Position numbers and translations under genes: made by a program. Below are positions 8,066-17,086 of a DNA stretch of 64,000 bases, piece after piece; within the stretch, counting starts at the first letter, position 1; each line of letters begins with the position of its first letter. The stretch is from CAIWHR01 sp963813415 (GTDB lineage: Bacteria > Pseudomonadota > Gammaproteobacteria > Burkholderiales > Casimicrobiaceae): the NCBI GenBank assembly GCA_963813415.1, contig CAWEYW010000001.1, forward strand, positions 310,001-374,000. The letters run 5' to 3'. The notes under the pieces are model-generated. The model had not been told where the DNA came from. It saw only the letters and a program-made list of their open reading frames with translations, and made no database searches.

Positions 8066-10507
8066 ATGGCACCCGCGCGGCCCCTCTTGGCTGCGGGAGA
8101 AGCCGTGTCCGCCCTGCCCTCATTGCAGGAATCCGTGGGTGCAACGTCGCCGCTGCCGAAGCCATCGCGCCTCGGTGCGACGACGCCGCGCAATGTGAGC
8201 GTGGGCTATGCCGTAATCGCTTGCCTCTGGATTCTCCTTTCCGACGAGCTGCTTGCAACGCTCGCCCTGCCGCCGCAGCAATGGCTGGCCGTGAGCCAGT
8301 ACAAGGGCTGGGCATTCGTTCTCGTCACGGCGGCGCTCTTGTACTGGGTGCTGTTTCGCTGGCAGGCCAGGTTCGCCCGCACGGTGGCGGAGCTTGGCGA
8401 GAGCGAGCATCAGTACCGAACGCTGTTCGACAGCAGCCCGGAACCGCTCTGGATGTTCGACTGGGAGACCTTGCGGTTCCTGGCGGTGAACCGCGTTGCG
8501 ATTGAGCGCTATGGCTACAGCCGGGACGAATTTCTGGCCATGACGATCAAGGACCTCCGGGGACCGGAGGAGCTGCCGGAGCTGGAGCCGGCGCTGCGTG
8601 CGGACCCTCTGAAGCTCCAGCGCTTGCACCATCGCACCAAGGACGGCCGGCAACTGACGGTGGAGGTCAGCAGCACTCCCCTGCGCTTTGCCGGCCGCGC
8701 AGCGCGACTGGTGTTCGCCCACGACATCTCCCGCAGGGTGCGCGACGAGGAGTACTTGCGTCTGGCCGCGCTGGCCTTCGCCCGTACCCACGAAGCCGTT
8801 GCCATCACCGACGCTGCCGGCAATCTCCTGACCAGTAACCCGGCCTTCGCCCATCTGACGGGCTACACCGCTGCGGAAATGGAAGGCAGGCAACCATTGC
8901 CGCTGCTGGTCGACCGCACCGATGCAAGCTTCGACGGTCTCCGCCAGGCTCTCACGACGGGGAGCGATTGGGACGGTGAAGTGGTGACTCAGCGCAAGGA
9001 CGGCACGCGCTGTCTCGTCAGCGTGTCAGTACGGCCGGCGCGCAACCCCGATGGCCAGCTCACCCATTTCGTCGCGGTCGGCCGCGACATTTCGGCAGAA
9101 CGCGCTGCCGAGGCGCGCATCGAGCATCTTGCCTACTACGACAGCCTCACCGGGTTGCCGAACCGCAATCGCCTGGAAGAGCGGGCGCGCGCGGTCATCG
9201 CCCGACATCGAGACAGCGGAGAACAGTTTGCGCTGCTCTTCTTCGACCTCGACCATTTCAAGACCATCAACGATTCGCTGGGGCATCTTGCCGGTGACAG
9301 CCTGCTGCGTACGCTGGCCCAGCGCATCCAGGGCGAGGTGCGCGCGACGGACACCGCGGCGCGCTGGGGTGGAGATGAGTTCGTGGTGCTGGTAAACGAC
9401 GTCACGCCAGAGCTCGCGACCGACACGGTGCAGCGCATCCTCAAGGCGGTCGAGCAGCCAGTGCGGCTGCATGGCCGCGTCACGACCTTGGGCGCCAGCG
9501 CCGGCGTCGCCCTCTATCCACGCGATGGCATGGACTTCGCAGCGTTGTTGCAGGCAGCCGGTACCGCCATGCACCGATCCAAGGAGCTTGGCCGCAGTTC
9601 CTTCCAGTTCTTCCGGCGCGAGCACAATCAGGAAGCCCGTGAGCGCATGGCGCTCGCCAGCACGATTCGCCAGGCCCTCGCCAATGACGAAATGGTGGTC
9701 CACTATCAGCCGCAGTTCAATCTCAGTACCGGGCAAGTGGTGGGCTTCGAGGCGCTGCTCCGTTGGCAGCATCCGGAGCTGGGGATCGTGGGTCCGGACA
9801 AGTTCATCAAGGTCGCCGAGCACAACGGCTTCATGCCGAGTCTGGGCCGATGGGTGCTGGAGCAGGCGTGTGCCCAGCTCAAGGAACTGCCGGTGCTGGG
9901 GCTGCCGCAAGTGCGCATGGCGGTCAACGTGTCGGCAGTCCAATTGCGCGATCCGAGCTTTGCCGACGAGTGCCTGCGCATCGTGCGGCAAGCCGGGGTC
10001 GCGCCAACTCTGCTCGAACTGGAAGTCACCGAGAGCGGGCTGCTCGAGGACAAGCAACTGGTGCTTGGCCAATTCAAGCAACTGCAGGCCCACGGCATCG
10101 GCGTGTCGCTGGACGACTTCGGTATCGGCTACTCCAGCCTGACCTACCTTCATGCTCTCGGTGTCGACAACATCAAGATCGACCGCAGCTTCGTCAGCCA
10201 GATGTTGACCGACCCGGCCGCGCAGAACATCGTCCAGGCCATCATCTCCTTGGGCCATGCCTTGGGCTTGCGCGTGATGGCTGAGGGCGTCGAAGCCGCA
10301 GCGCAAGCGGAAGCACTCTCCCGGCTTGGCTGCGACGACGCGCAGGGATACCTCTTTTCCCGACCGCTGCCGCGGGAAGCGCTGGCCGCGTGGATCGGAG
10401 AATTCAGTGTTGCCCATGACGGCAAGCCGCGCCTTGTCGCCACGGGCATGCCGCGCCCGGTGTCGCCGCGCACCGCCGCGGGCAACAATCCGCCGGGCAC
10501 GCGTTAG
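8066..10507 (+). CDS. membrane-anchored PAS-PAS-GGDEF-EAL protein (c-di-GMP turnover)
   Basis: An 813-residue inner-membrane signalling protein. It has two N-terminal transmembrane segments (about 45-65 and 81-98), PAS domains at about 113-235 and 240-360, a GGDEF domain with the intact signature at 435-439, and an EAL domain with Glu-Ala-Leu near 562-564, DDFGIGYSS and QGYLFSRPL. A canonical product-inhibition I-site (RATD, five residues before GGDEF) is present. Both catalytic domains look complete, so it may make and degrade c-di-GMP, with the PAS modules sensing a signal. The initiation site is weak; a GTG at 8105 is an alternative start. Confidence 0.93.
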   Translation: MAPARPLLAAGEAVSALPSLQESVGATSPLPKPSRLGATTPRNVSVGYAVIACLWILLSDELLATLALPPQQWLAVSQYKGWAFVLVTAALLYWVLFRWQARFARTVAELGESEHQYRTLFDSSPEPLWMFDWETLRFLAVNRVAIERYGYSRDEFLAMTIKDLRGPEELPELEPALRADPLKLQRLHHRTKDGRQLTVEVSSTPLRFAGRAARLVFAHDISRRVRDEEYLRLAALAFARTHEAVAITDAAGNLLTSNPAFAHLTGYTAAEMEGRQPLPLLVDRTDASFDGLRQALTTGSDWDGEVVTQRKDGTRCLVSVSVRPARNPDGQLTHFVAVGRDISAERAAEARIEHLAYYDSLTGLPNRNRLEERARAVIARHRDSGEQFALLFFDLDHFKTINDSLGHLAGDSLLRTLAQRIQGEVRATDTAARWGGDEFVVLVNDVTPELATDTVQRILKAVEQPVRLHGRVTTLGASAGVALYPRDGMDFAALLQAAGTAMHRSKELGRSSFQFFRREHNQEARERMALASTIRQALANDEMVVHYQPQFNLSTGQVVGFEALLRWQHPELGIVGPDKFIKVAEHNGFMPSLGRWVLEQACAQLKELPVLGLPQVRMAVNVSAVQLRDPSFADECLRIVRQAGVAPTLLELEVTESGLLEDKQLVLGQFKQLQAHGIGVSLDDFGIGYSSLTYLHALGVDNIKIDRSFVSQMLTDPAAQNIVQAIISLGHALGLRVMAEGVEAAAQAEALSRLGCDDAQGYLFSRPLPREALAAWIGEFSVAHDGKPRLVATGMPRPVSPRTAAGNNPPGTR

Positions 10508-10671
10508 AGGCGACGCGGAGCGAAGTCGTCCTGGGGTCCGGGCGGCGGCCCGGAAGCTCGCGGCACCCGGACCTGACCGCCGATCTGTCGGGAATGGGCC
10601 CTAGAATCGGTAATCGACTCCGACGGACACTCCCTGCCGATTTCCGCCCGCGAAGCAACGCCCCTTCACCG

Positions 10672-11022
10672 ATGCTGCGTATGCGCGCCTTGGCCATGAA
10701 TCACCGTCTCGCTCGCGCCCAAGGCATCGATGCTGGTCTGGCCAAGGATCGGTTCGACGCGATCGTCACGCCCACCGCAGGACCGGCTCCGATCACTGAT
10801 TTCGTGACTGGCGATCGCGAGACCCCAATCGCGTCGCAGCCAGCTGCGGTAGCCGGTTACCCCCATATCGCCGCGCCGGCGGGCTTCGTGCTCGGTCTTC
10901 CCATCGGCATATCGATCTTCGCATCGGCGTATAGCGAGCCGACCCTTATCCAACTCGCCTGCGCATTTGAACAGCGAACGAAGGCGCGCAAACCGCCGCA
11001 ATACCTGCCAACCGCCGCATAG
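10672..11022 (+). pseudogene. C-terminal remnant of an amidase
   Basis: About 117 codons match only the C-terminal end of amidase-signature enzymes: a helix ending ARAQGIDAGLAKDRFDAIVTPT, then PAAVAGYPHIAAPAGFVLGLP, SEPTLIQLACAFEQ and a final PPQYLP. The catalytic Lys and Ser-cisSer region that should lie some 300 residues upstream is absent; the preceding DNA is the end of the GGDEF/EAL gene. This is a 5'-deleted pseudogene unless the fragment is translated as an unusual small protein. Confidence 0.75.
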
Positions 11023-11155
11023 GATTAGGGAGGGTCCGGCGTGGATAGCTGTACCGGGCAGTCCGCTCGTCGCCCGTTAGCTGCAGGAGGTTGTTGGGTG
11101 CCCACGCACGCACCGATGCAGGCGTCGCAGTCGTATCGGCGGAGCACGCGAAAGA

Positions 11156-11596
11156 TCACTTAACAAGGGTCACCGGCACATCGACAAGGTGCAGCACCTT
11201 CGTCGCGATCGAGCCCAGCAGCAGGCCGGAGATGGCGCCGACACCGCCGGAGCCGAGGCCGCGCGTGCCCATGATGACCTGGTCGCAGTGCAGGTCTCGC
11301 ACGTAGCGGGCAATGGTCTGTGCCACGTCGCCGACTTCGACATGCGACGTGTACGCGATGCCCGCATCCTTGAGCTGGGCGCGTGCGGATTCCAAAGCGT
11401 TTTGGCCCAGTTGCTGGTGGAACTTGTCGACCAGGTCCTGGCTGAGGTGGTTCTTGACGAGCCCCGAATTGACCGGCGGCTGAACGTTCAGCAGATGCAC
11501 CATCACCGTCGGCCCATAGGCGACTTGCTGGCAGGCGGCATCTACTGCGCGCGTCGAATTATCAGAACCATCGACCGGAAGCAACACGCAGGGCAT
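11156..11596 (-). CDS. universal stress protein (UspA family)
   Basis: A 146-residue Usp beginning MPCVLLPVDGSDNS. It has the GTRGLGSGGVGAISGLLLGS nucleotide-binding loop and ends in VLHLVDVPVTLVK. The start at 11596 is chosen because a GGAGA site lies 5-6 bp upstream in the mRNA; an in-frame start at 11620 adds eight residues that include that site. It is divergent in sequence from the Usp at 1386. It lies downstream of the DUF202 gene on the same strand (85 bp gap) and may be co-transcribed with it. Confidence 0.92.
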   Translation of the reverse strand: MPCVLLPVDGSDNSTRAVDAACQQVAYGPTVMVHLLNVQPPVNSGLVKNHLSQDLVDKFHQQLGQNALESARAQLKDAGIAYTSHVEVGDVAQTIARYVRDLHCDQVIMGTRGLGSGGVGAISGLLLGSIATKVLHLVDVPVTLVK

Positions 11597-11681
11597 GACG
11601 ATCTCCTTTTGCCGGGCCAACGGCTACCTGCACCCACCGGGTTCGCACGGTTGCGCTGGGTTAAGCCTGACCGATCCGAGG

Positions 11682-12050
11682 TCATACCGCAAGGTAGATC
11701 GCAAGCAGAATGCCAAGGCTGCCAAGCGCGGCGGCCAGGGCGACTGGAATCATCGGCGCATGCGAGGGGGGGACATCGCCGGACGGGAGCAACGCGGTGA
11801 ACCGGCGGTATTGCCGAGCCGCAACGAACATCGCGACTGCCCCAATCACGACGAGTGCAATACCGACAAAGCTGGACATCGGCGTGTGCAACGTTGCCGT
11901 GGCCCGGGTGTGCCCTTGCTGAGTGTCGAGGAGGCGAAGAAACAAGCCGAAACGCGCGACCACAAACCCGAAGCCCATGACGGTCAGCCCCGTCCTTATC
12001 CAGGCGAGAAGCGTGCGCTCGGCGGCAAAATAGACGCGCGGATCGGACAT
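11682..12050 (-). CDS. DUF202 (YidH-type) small membrane protein
   Basis: A 122-residue inner-membrane protein. The N-terminal signature RVYFAAERTLLAWIRTGLTVMGFGFVVARFG, of which the key part is AAERTLLAWIRTGL, defines the DUF202 family. Three hydrophobic segments lie at about 18-38, 60-80 and 98-118. Function is unknown; family members are often found with stress genes, and here the next gene is a Usp. Confidence 0.88.
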   Translation of the reverse strand: MSDPRVYFAAERTLLAWIRTGLTVMGFGFVVARFGLFLRLLDTQQGHTRATATLHTPMSSFVGIALVVIGAVAMFVAARQYRRFTALLPSGDVPPSHAPMIPVALAAALGSLGILLAIYLAV

Positions 12051-12144
12051 TCATCGTTCCTTGTCGAATGCGCCGGACCACGGCGGCACGAGCGCAAGCA
12101 GTGCTGCCCATCGCACAACAGCGGTCGGTTGCGAGACGCCTCGC

Positions 12145-13038
12145 TCAGTTCGGTCTTCCGGGGCCGGCCTTTGCACCGTTTCCCGTGGCACTCGCCAGTT
12201 CCGGCGCGCGGACGTCGACCGACGCCGACTTTGCGGAAATTCGTTCCAGATAGTCCTGCAATCGCGCGGACGATAGCGCGCCGATATGCCGGTCCACCAG
12301 TCGACCGCGCGTGTCGAAAAAGAGCGTCGTTGGCAGCACGTCCCCGGCGATCGCATTGAACGCCCCATGCGGGTCGGCTACCACGTTGCGCAACCGGAGC
12401 CCGGACTGGTCGACGTATCGCTCGATCGCCGCCGCGCTCTCGCCCTGGTTGACGAACACGAAGTTGACGTCGCGTCGCCGCTCCTGTGCGGCGGCGAGCA
12501 CCGGCATCTCACGGCGACACGGCGGACACCAGGTGGCCCAGAGGTTCACGACCGACGGAGATCCGGCGTAGCGGGAAACCGGAATCGCCACCCCGGAAAG
12601 ATCCTCGAGCACGACATTTCCCGGCAGCGCAACCTGGGTGTCGGCCTCCGTCCACGCCACGAGGCCAGTACCCAGGGTCCACACCATCAGACCTGCGAAT
12701 GCGGGGGGCAGCAGCCGGGAAACCGGGAGCCCGCTTAGATCGGCGCGGGCAAGCGCCACCACGGCACCCACCACCATGCCCGTCGCCCAGTCGTAGCCGT
12801 CCTCCCAAAGCGCGAAGGCGCGCAGCGGCTCGCCGCCGAACGCCCCGAGATGCAGGAGCACGTACGCCACGCGGGCGGACAACACGCAGGCAAGCAGCGC
12901 GAACCACAGTGCCACTTCGATCGGACGCCGCTCCTCCGACTTCAGCCACCGCAGGGCCACGAGGGCAGCGGCAATCGCGGCAATGCCCACCAGCCGTTCA
13001 ATCGGGATCGCCAACGGTCCGATGGTGAATGCGTTCAT
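12145..13038 (-). CDS. membrane-domain/TlpA-like thioredoxin fusion
   Basis: A 297-residue protein. Residues 1-130 form about four membrane segments in a prolipoprotein-diacylglyceryl-transferase-like layout. From about 135 there is a periplasmic thioredoxin domain of the TlpA/ResA class with the redox motif WATWCPPCRREMP (Cys171, Cys174) and VLPTTLFFDTRGR. It probably reduces or isomerises disulfides in exported proteins, with the membrane part as anchor or possibly electron input. The Lgt catalytic residues cannot be confirmed, so lipoprotein maturation is not claimed. Start at 13038 is preferred; the in-frame start at 13125 lacks similarity. Confidence 0.85.
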   Translation of the reverse strand: MNAFTIGPLAIPIERLVGIAAIAAALVALRWLKSEERRPIEVALWFALLACVLSARVAYVLLHLGAFGGEPLRAFALWEDGYDWATGMVVGAVVALARADLSGLPVSRLLPPAFAGLMVWTLGTGLVAWTEADTQVALPGNVVLEDLSGVAIPVSRYAGSPSVVNLWATWCPPCRREMPVLAAAQERRRDVNFVFVNQGESAAAIERYVDQSGLRLRNVVADPHGAFNAIAGDVLPTTLFFDTRGRLVDRHIGALSSARLQDYLERISAKSASVDVRAPELASATGNGAKAGPGRPN

Positions 13039-13575
13039 GCTCGCACCCCAGGATGCCTGCCGCTCGCCACTCGCGCCATTTCCGTGCAGCTTACGGTGCT
13101 GCGGTATGTCAGTAACAGTCCACACATGCCGCGCCGCGGGGAGACTCGAGGGAAACGATGCACCGCCGTGCCATGGAAGCGTCGACTGCCGGCGCGGTCA
13201 CCGCGATGCCAGTGCCCGAGCGAAGGCAGTATGCCGGTTCGACCGGCATGACATCGGCCAGTGTCGGTTTCACTACTTGTCATTTATTCCCCGTGAACGA
13301 CACATCGGTATCCCTGCAACCGCCGCGGTACGGTTGCCGTAGCCGCGACGTGCTTGCGAAGCGCGTATTGTGGAGCTTCCGGCCTTGCGCCGCACGATGC
13401 GTTTCCGGAAAGCTGCTCGGTCGGCAGGTGATGCCATTCTGACGCGTGGCTGCGGCCTTGGCCTGTGACTCCGGTCACATATGCCGCACGTCTGCCCCGG
13501 CAAACTGTCCACCTACCCGCCGGGGCTACGCCGGTCCGCGCGTCAGCAGCCACCAAATTGCCATCAGGAGATCAC
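13039..13575. other. divergent intergenic region
   Basis: About 540 bp between the minus-strand TlpA-like gene and the plus-strand DUF302 gene. It contains a perfect 8-bp inverted repeat at 13231-13249 and the AGGAG site of the DUF302 gene (13566-13570). No convincing coding sequence was found on either strand. Confidence 0.4.
13231..13249. repeat. 8-bp perfect inverted repeat with 3-nt centre
   Basis: The arms ATGCCGGT (13231-13238) and ACCGGCAT (13242-13249) flank TCG. There is no T-run next to it, so it is not a typical intrinsic terminator. A regulator-binding palindrome between two divergent genes is possible. Confidence 0.45.
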
Positions 13576-13959
13576 ATGTATTACATCGTCGAGACAGACA
13601 AACCCTTCGAGCGCGCCGCCACGGATCTCGAGTCCGCCGTGAAGCGTAACGGCTTCGGCGTCCTCCACGTCCACGATCTCGGGGCGACGCTACGCAGCAA
13701 AGGCATCGCGTTCGGTGAGCAGTGCAAGGTGTTCGAAGTCTGCAATCCAGCACAGGCCGCCAAGGTTCTCACGAGCGACATGCGCATCAACATGGCCCTC
13801 CCCTGCCGCATTTCGGTTTATACGGAAGGCGGTGCCACACGCATTGGGCTCATCAAACCGGCGGCGATGCTGGCAGGACTTTCATCCGATCCTGCCCTGA
13901 GCAAGGTTGCTCAGGAAGTCGAAGCGGCAACGATCAAGATGGTCGACGAAGCAAGATGA
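13576..13959 (+). CDS. DUF302 protein
   Basis: A 127-residue cytoplasmic protein matching the DUF302 (TT1751-like) fold. Recognisable segments are TDKPFERAATDLESAVKRNGFGVLHVHDLG, whose core is a paired helix then strand, EVCNPAQAAKVL, and the PCRISVYTEGG strand. Function unknown. An AGGAG site 5 bp before the ATG at 13576 decides the start against the in-frame ORF opening at 13465. Monocistronic by spacing. Confidence 0.9.
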   Translation: MYYIVETDKPFERAATDLESAVKRNGFGVLHVHDLGATLRSKGIAFGEQCKVFEVCNPAQAAKVLTSDMRINMALPCRISVYTEGGATRIGLIKPAAMLAGLSSDPALSKVAQEVEAATIKMVDEAR

Positions 13960-14380
13960 GCCGAGGTCCGGTCAATCGCGGATAGCCAACGCAGTTGGTG
14001 AATTCATCGGCACGGAAGAACTCTACGCAGGCAACCGGCCGGTCGCCGCCCGCTTCCGGCCGAACACGGCCTGATCGCCGACGGTTCGTGTACGACCCTT
14101 TGCTGATCTTCTGCCCGGGGAGAGCGGACGTTCGGGGGCGATTCCCCATTTCAAGTCCCAAGACCGTCTTGCCGGGAGTGCGTGCGCGCGCTCGGCGCCA
14201 AGAACTTCGAACGGTCGGAGCTTCTTGCCTTGATTGCGCGCAATCCGCGGTTTGCGCTAAGCTCGCTGCCGTTGCGGGCTACCGCCGCACGTGCAGTAAG
14301 TTTCCCCAGAAGCCGATCCGGAGAGATGTGAACTGCCTGGACCGTCGATGTGCCGGACTGAACTCCTCTTGGAGAACGAC
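13960..14380. other. intergenic region, no gene recognised
   Basis: About 420 bp upstream of the IPTL-CTERM gene. Only short unsupported ORFs occur. The GGAG ribosome binding site of the next gene is at 14371-14374. The region probably contains its promoter. Confidence 0.35.
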
Positions 14381-15451
14381 ATGATCAAAGGCAGCATTTC
14401 GAAATGGCTGACCGGTCTGGCCGCATGCGGGCTGGCTGTTGGCGCGATGGCTGCGCCATTCTCGGTCAAATATACCGACACCGTCAGCGCTGTTACTCCA
14501 CCACCCGGAATCATCAACGGTGAGCAAGTCACCGTTGAGTTCATATTGGACAACGGCAATAGCTCGGCGGCGAATCAGACATGGTCTGCTGCCAACCTCA
14601 AGCTCGTTTGCTTCACCTTCAATAATGCCCAGGATAAGTCTGTATCCATCGATTATTCCGGCAGTCCTCTCACTGCCAATGGTTCGACAGTAGTCACCAC
14701 GGGCAATTTCACTACTAACGGGGCCGGTCAGCTTCAGACGGGAACGATTGATTGGGAGGACTTCAGGGACCCAATCCCTAATCCTCATGTGACAAATCTC
14801 GCCGGCGTCACCACGGTATCTGACTGGTTCATCGATCACTTCAACCACGTAATTCGTTTCAATACCGGACAATTGGGCTTTGCCAATGTGACAAATGACG
14901 ACGCAGTCACTAACTGGTCAAACCCTGTGGCGTCGAACGGCCTTTGTTCAGGAGGCGCTGCGATCGCTCCGCCGACGGTCGCGAAAGCCTTTGGCGCGGC
15001 CACCATCGTGTTGAATGGCTCGACCTCGCTTACTTTCACGATTACCAATCCGAACGCGTCATCTTCATTGGGTGGCATCTTCCTGACCGACTCGTTGCCG
15101 GCAGGCCTCGTTGTCTCGACCCCGAACGGGCTTGTGGACGGTTGCGGAGGCGCCACCGCCGTTGCCGGCTCAAGTGCCGTAGACCTGGTCGACATCGGGT
15201 TAGCGCCGAACACTTCGTGCACGTACCGGGTGAACGTGACCGGCACGACGCTCGGAACGAAGAACAATACGACCGGTGCGGTGACCTCGGATCAGGGCAC
15301 AGGCGGCACCGCGTCGGCAAGCGTCACCGTCGTGGCGGTCGCCGCCGCACCCGCGACCATACCGACGTTGCAGGCCTGGGCGGTATGGCTACTCGGCCTG
15401 CTGATCCTGGTCACCGCCAGCGTTGCGTTCCACCAGCGTAGGAGAGATTGA
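14381..15451 (+). CDS. IPTL-CTERM surface/secreted protein
   Basis: A 356-residue exported protein with a Sec signal (KWLTGLAACGLAVGAMA, residues 1-24). A DUF11-like beta-sandwich module at about 205-310 (TFTITNPNASSSLGGIFLTD...LPAGLVVSTPNG) precedes a C-terminal sorting tail that starts IPTLQAWAVWLLGLLIL and ends RRRD. This tail (PEP-CTERM-like motif, single TM, Arg cluster) is the IPTL-CTERM signal processed by an exosortase-type system in exopolysaccharide-forming bacteria. No exosortase is in the window. The gene is visibly more AT-rich than its neighbours, which fits a fast-evolving or transferred surface protein. GGAG precedes the ATG. Confidence 0.88.
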   Translation: MIKGSISKWLTGLAACGLAVGAMAAPFSVKYTDTVSAVTPPPGIINGEQVTVEFILDNGNSSAANQTWSAANLKLVCFTFNNAQDKSVSIDYSGSPLTANGSTVVTTGNFTTNGAGQLQTGTIDWEDFRDPIPNPHVTNLAGVTTVSDWFIDHFNHVIRFNTGQLGFANVTNDDAVTNWSNPVASNGLCSGGAAIAPPTVAKAFGAATIVLNGSTSLTFTITNPNASSSLGGIFLTDSLPAGLVVSTPNGLVDGCGGATAVAGSSAVDLVDIGLAPNTSCTYRVNVTGTTLGTKNNTTGAVTSDQGTGGTASASVTVVAVAAAPATIPTLQAWAVWLLGLLILVTASVAFHQRRRD

Positions 15452-15476
15452 GCAAGCCAATCGAAATCGCAGCCGC

Positions 15477-15510
15477 AAGGGGGCCCGCAGCGATGCGGGC
15501 CCTTTGTTTG
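15477..15510 (+). terminator. rho-independent terminator after the IPTL-CTERM gene
   Basis: A perfect 8-bp GC stem, GGGCCCGC (15481-15488) and GCGGGCCC (15495-15502), encloses a 6-nt loop and is followed by TTTGTTTG. It begins 25-30 bp after the IPTL-CTERM stop codon. Confidence 0.85.
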
Positions 15511-15571
15511 GCGGATCGAGAAGAATCGCGCGGTCGCACCTTCGTGCTGCCGGATGACTCATGGACGCCGG

Positions 15572-15757
15572 TCAGCCCGGCCCGGGCTTCGAGCCGGCGC
15601 GCTTCGCTGCAGCATGTGCGACCGCGAATGCCCTGCTCTCGTCCCCGCCGTACTCCTCATACGCGTTGTTGAACGCCTTGAGGAACGCTTCCTTCTGATG
15701 GGCGTTGTACTGGTCGGTTTGTGCTTCCGGAAGGTCTTGCACACACTTGTATGGCAT
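15572..15757 (-). CDS. ChaB family protein
   Basis: A 61-residue protein beginning MPYKCVQDLPEAQTDQYNAH and containing EAFLKAFNNAYEEY and AFAVAHAAAKRAG, the hallmark of ChaB-type small proteins. The family name comes from a gene next to a cation antiporter in E. coli; the molecular role is unclear. The start is set by GGAGG just upstream in the mRNA; the longer in-frame reading to 15979 is not supported. Confidence 0.88.
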   Translation of the reverse strand: MPYKCVQDLPEAQTDQYNAHQKEAFLKAFNNAYEEYGGDESRAFAVAHAAAKRAGSKPGPG

Positions 15758-16224
15758 CGGATCCTCCAGTTCAGTTTGAGGGTTTGCCCCCGTGAACGCT
15801 TGACCGGACAGTCCCGTCCCGGGTTCCTCCGTCGAGGAACTCACCCTGACTGCAACAGTATCCGTGGACGCCCGCAGCGCAAGATCCTGGCTACGGTCGA
15901 CGGCGTGCCTGAGCCGCTCGCGTGGGATAGCTGCCGGCAGCGCGGGTATTCGAACCCCGTGGGAACCTTCGGAGCGCACGTCCCCTTAGCGGAGATTGCC
16001 TTCGTTTTCTCGCGCACGTTTCCAGTGGTGGGGCGGCGGCGGGCGCACCGAGACCCGCGCCCGCGCGCTCCGTACGATCCGACGTTCGACGAATCAAGTA
16101 TTCGGCTTCAGAGGTGCTCGAATCTGATGTCAGCGAACGCGTTGAGCTACACCTCGCGCCCGATAGCCTGACCCCGCTACTGGGACGTGCGAAGTTCGAC
16201 GTGCCGAATAGGACGAGCGACCTG
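15758..16224. other. intergenic region, no gene recognised
   Basis: About 470 bp with only low-quality ORFs. Around 15945-15965 the minus strand shows a tRNA T-arm-like TTCGAAT loop, but no acceptor, anticodon or D arm can be built, so no tRNA is called. Confidence 0.35.
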
Positions 16225-16578
16225 TCACTGCAACCGGGCTGGCGCCGTGGGGTCGTTTCCGGTCGTCAGCGCCCGGATGAGCTGTGCCTTGTACGGGCCA
16301 TTGAACAGGAATCCGAGCCACCCAAACGGCTCGGTGCGCACAGCTATCGCAACCGCTGCGTCGGACTCCTGAACGGCATACGCGGGATTCTCGAAGTACG
16401 GGAACTTGCCGCCCATCTCCTGCACATTGCCTGGAATCTCCGGAAGCATCTTGCCCCGTATGCCGGCGAGGTCGTAAATCACCTGCATGAGGTCGTTGCC
16501 GTTCAATTGGAACGTCTCCGATCCAACGGTCAGGGTCGCCGTCTTACGGCCCTCGTCCAAGGCGATCTCGTACTTCAT
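16225..16578 (-). CDS. conserved hypothetical protein
   Basis: A 117-residue soluble protein beginning MKYEIALDEGRKTATLTVGS, with alternating beta-strands (ETFQLNGNDLMQVIYDLAG) and a C-terminal FGWLGFLFNGPYKAQLIRAL segment. Composition and codon use are coding-like, and the frame is free of stops. The in-frame extension to 16959 runs antisense over the iron-permease gene and is rejected. Family not recognised. Confidence 0.65.
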   Translation of the reverse strand: MKYEIALDEGRKTATLTVGSETFQLNGNDLMQVIYDLAGIRGKMLPEIPGNVQEMGGKFPYFENPAYAVQESDAAVAIAVRTEPFGWLGFLFNGPYKAQLIRALTTGNDPTAPARLQ

Positions 16579-16687
16579 TCTGGAACTCCGCGCTCGAGTG
16601 TTGGTTCGGCATGCTACCAATGGAGCTGTGCTGCTCAATCCTGGCACGGCGCTCACGAGCCTTGTGCCCAAGCAAGGTCGAGGCGAT

Positions 16688-17086
16688 CTATTGGCGAACA
16701 GCCGCGCGTGCGTCGCGCAAGCGCTTGATCCCTTCGCGCTCCCCGACACGCTGGAATTCCTGCTCCAATTGCAGCAGGTCTTCGTCCGAAAGCTGCGCAA
16801 GGTTGACCAGCCCGGTGCGGGCCCCCTCCACGGCGCGCAAGAGTTCGTCGAGCTTGAGGCTGAGCATCTTGGAATCGCGGTTCTGCGTGCTCTGGATGAG
16901 AAAAACCATGAGAAAGGTGATGATGGTGGTGCCGGTGTTGATGACGAGCTGCCACGCATCCGAGTAGTCGAAGTAGCGACCTGTTGCAGCCCATACCAGT
17001 ACGATCATTGCGGCAGCGAGAAATGCCCAAGGCGTCCCGAGGGCAGCCGAGCTCGCCGCCGCGAATTTGCGAAACATGTCGTGCAT
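16688..17086 (-). CDS. low-affinity iron permease family membrane protein
   Basis: A 132-residue inner-membrane protein of the PF04120 type. Signature segments are FRKFAAASSAALGTPWAFLA, the SDAWQLVINTGTTIITFLMV helix, and FLIQSTQNRDSKMLSLKLDE. Two transmembrane helices (about 20-42 and 55-75) are followed by an amphipathic C-terminus rich in Leu and acidic residues. The name comes from fungal Fet4; transport by the bacterial proteins is unproven. GGAGGG precedes the ATG at 17086. Confidence 0.85.
   Translation of the reverse strand: MHDMFRKFAAASSAALGTPWAFLAAAMIVLVWAATGRYFDYSDAWQLVINTGTTIITFLMVFLIQSTQNRDSKMLSLKLDELLRAVEGARTGLVNLAQLSDEDLLQLEQEFQRVGEREGIKRLRDARAAVRQ

Noticed and set aside
9026..10417. 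463-codon antisense ORF across the GGDEF-EAL gene
   Set aside because: Low-complexity His/Arg/Leu-rich translation with no family; the sense frame has intact catalytic motifs.
15940..15970. tRNA T-arm-like TTCGAAT loop on the minus strand
   Set aside because: No matching acceptor stem, D arm or anticodon arm could be built around it, and the T stem has a mismatch.
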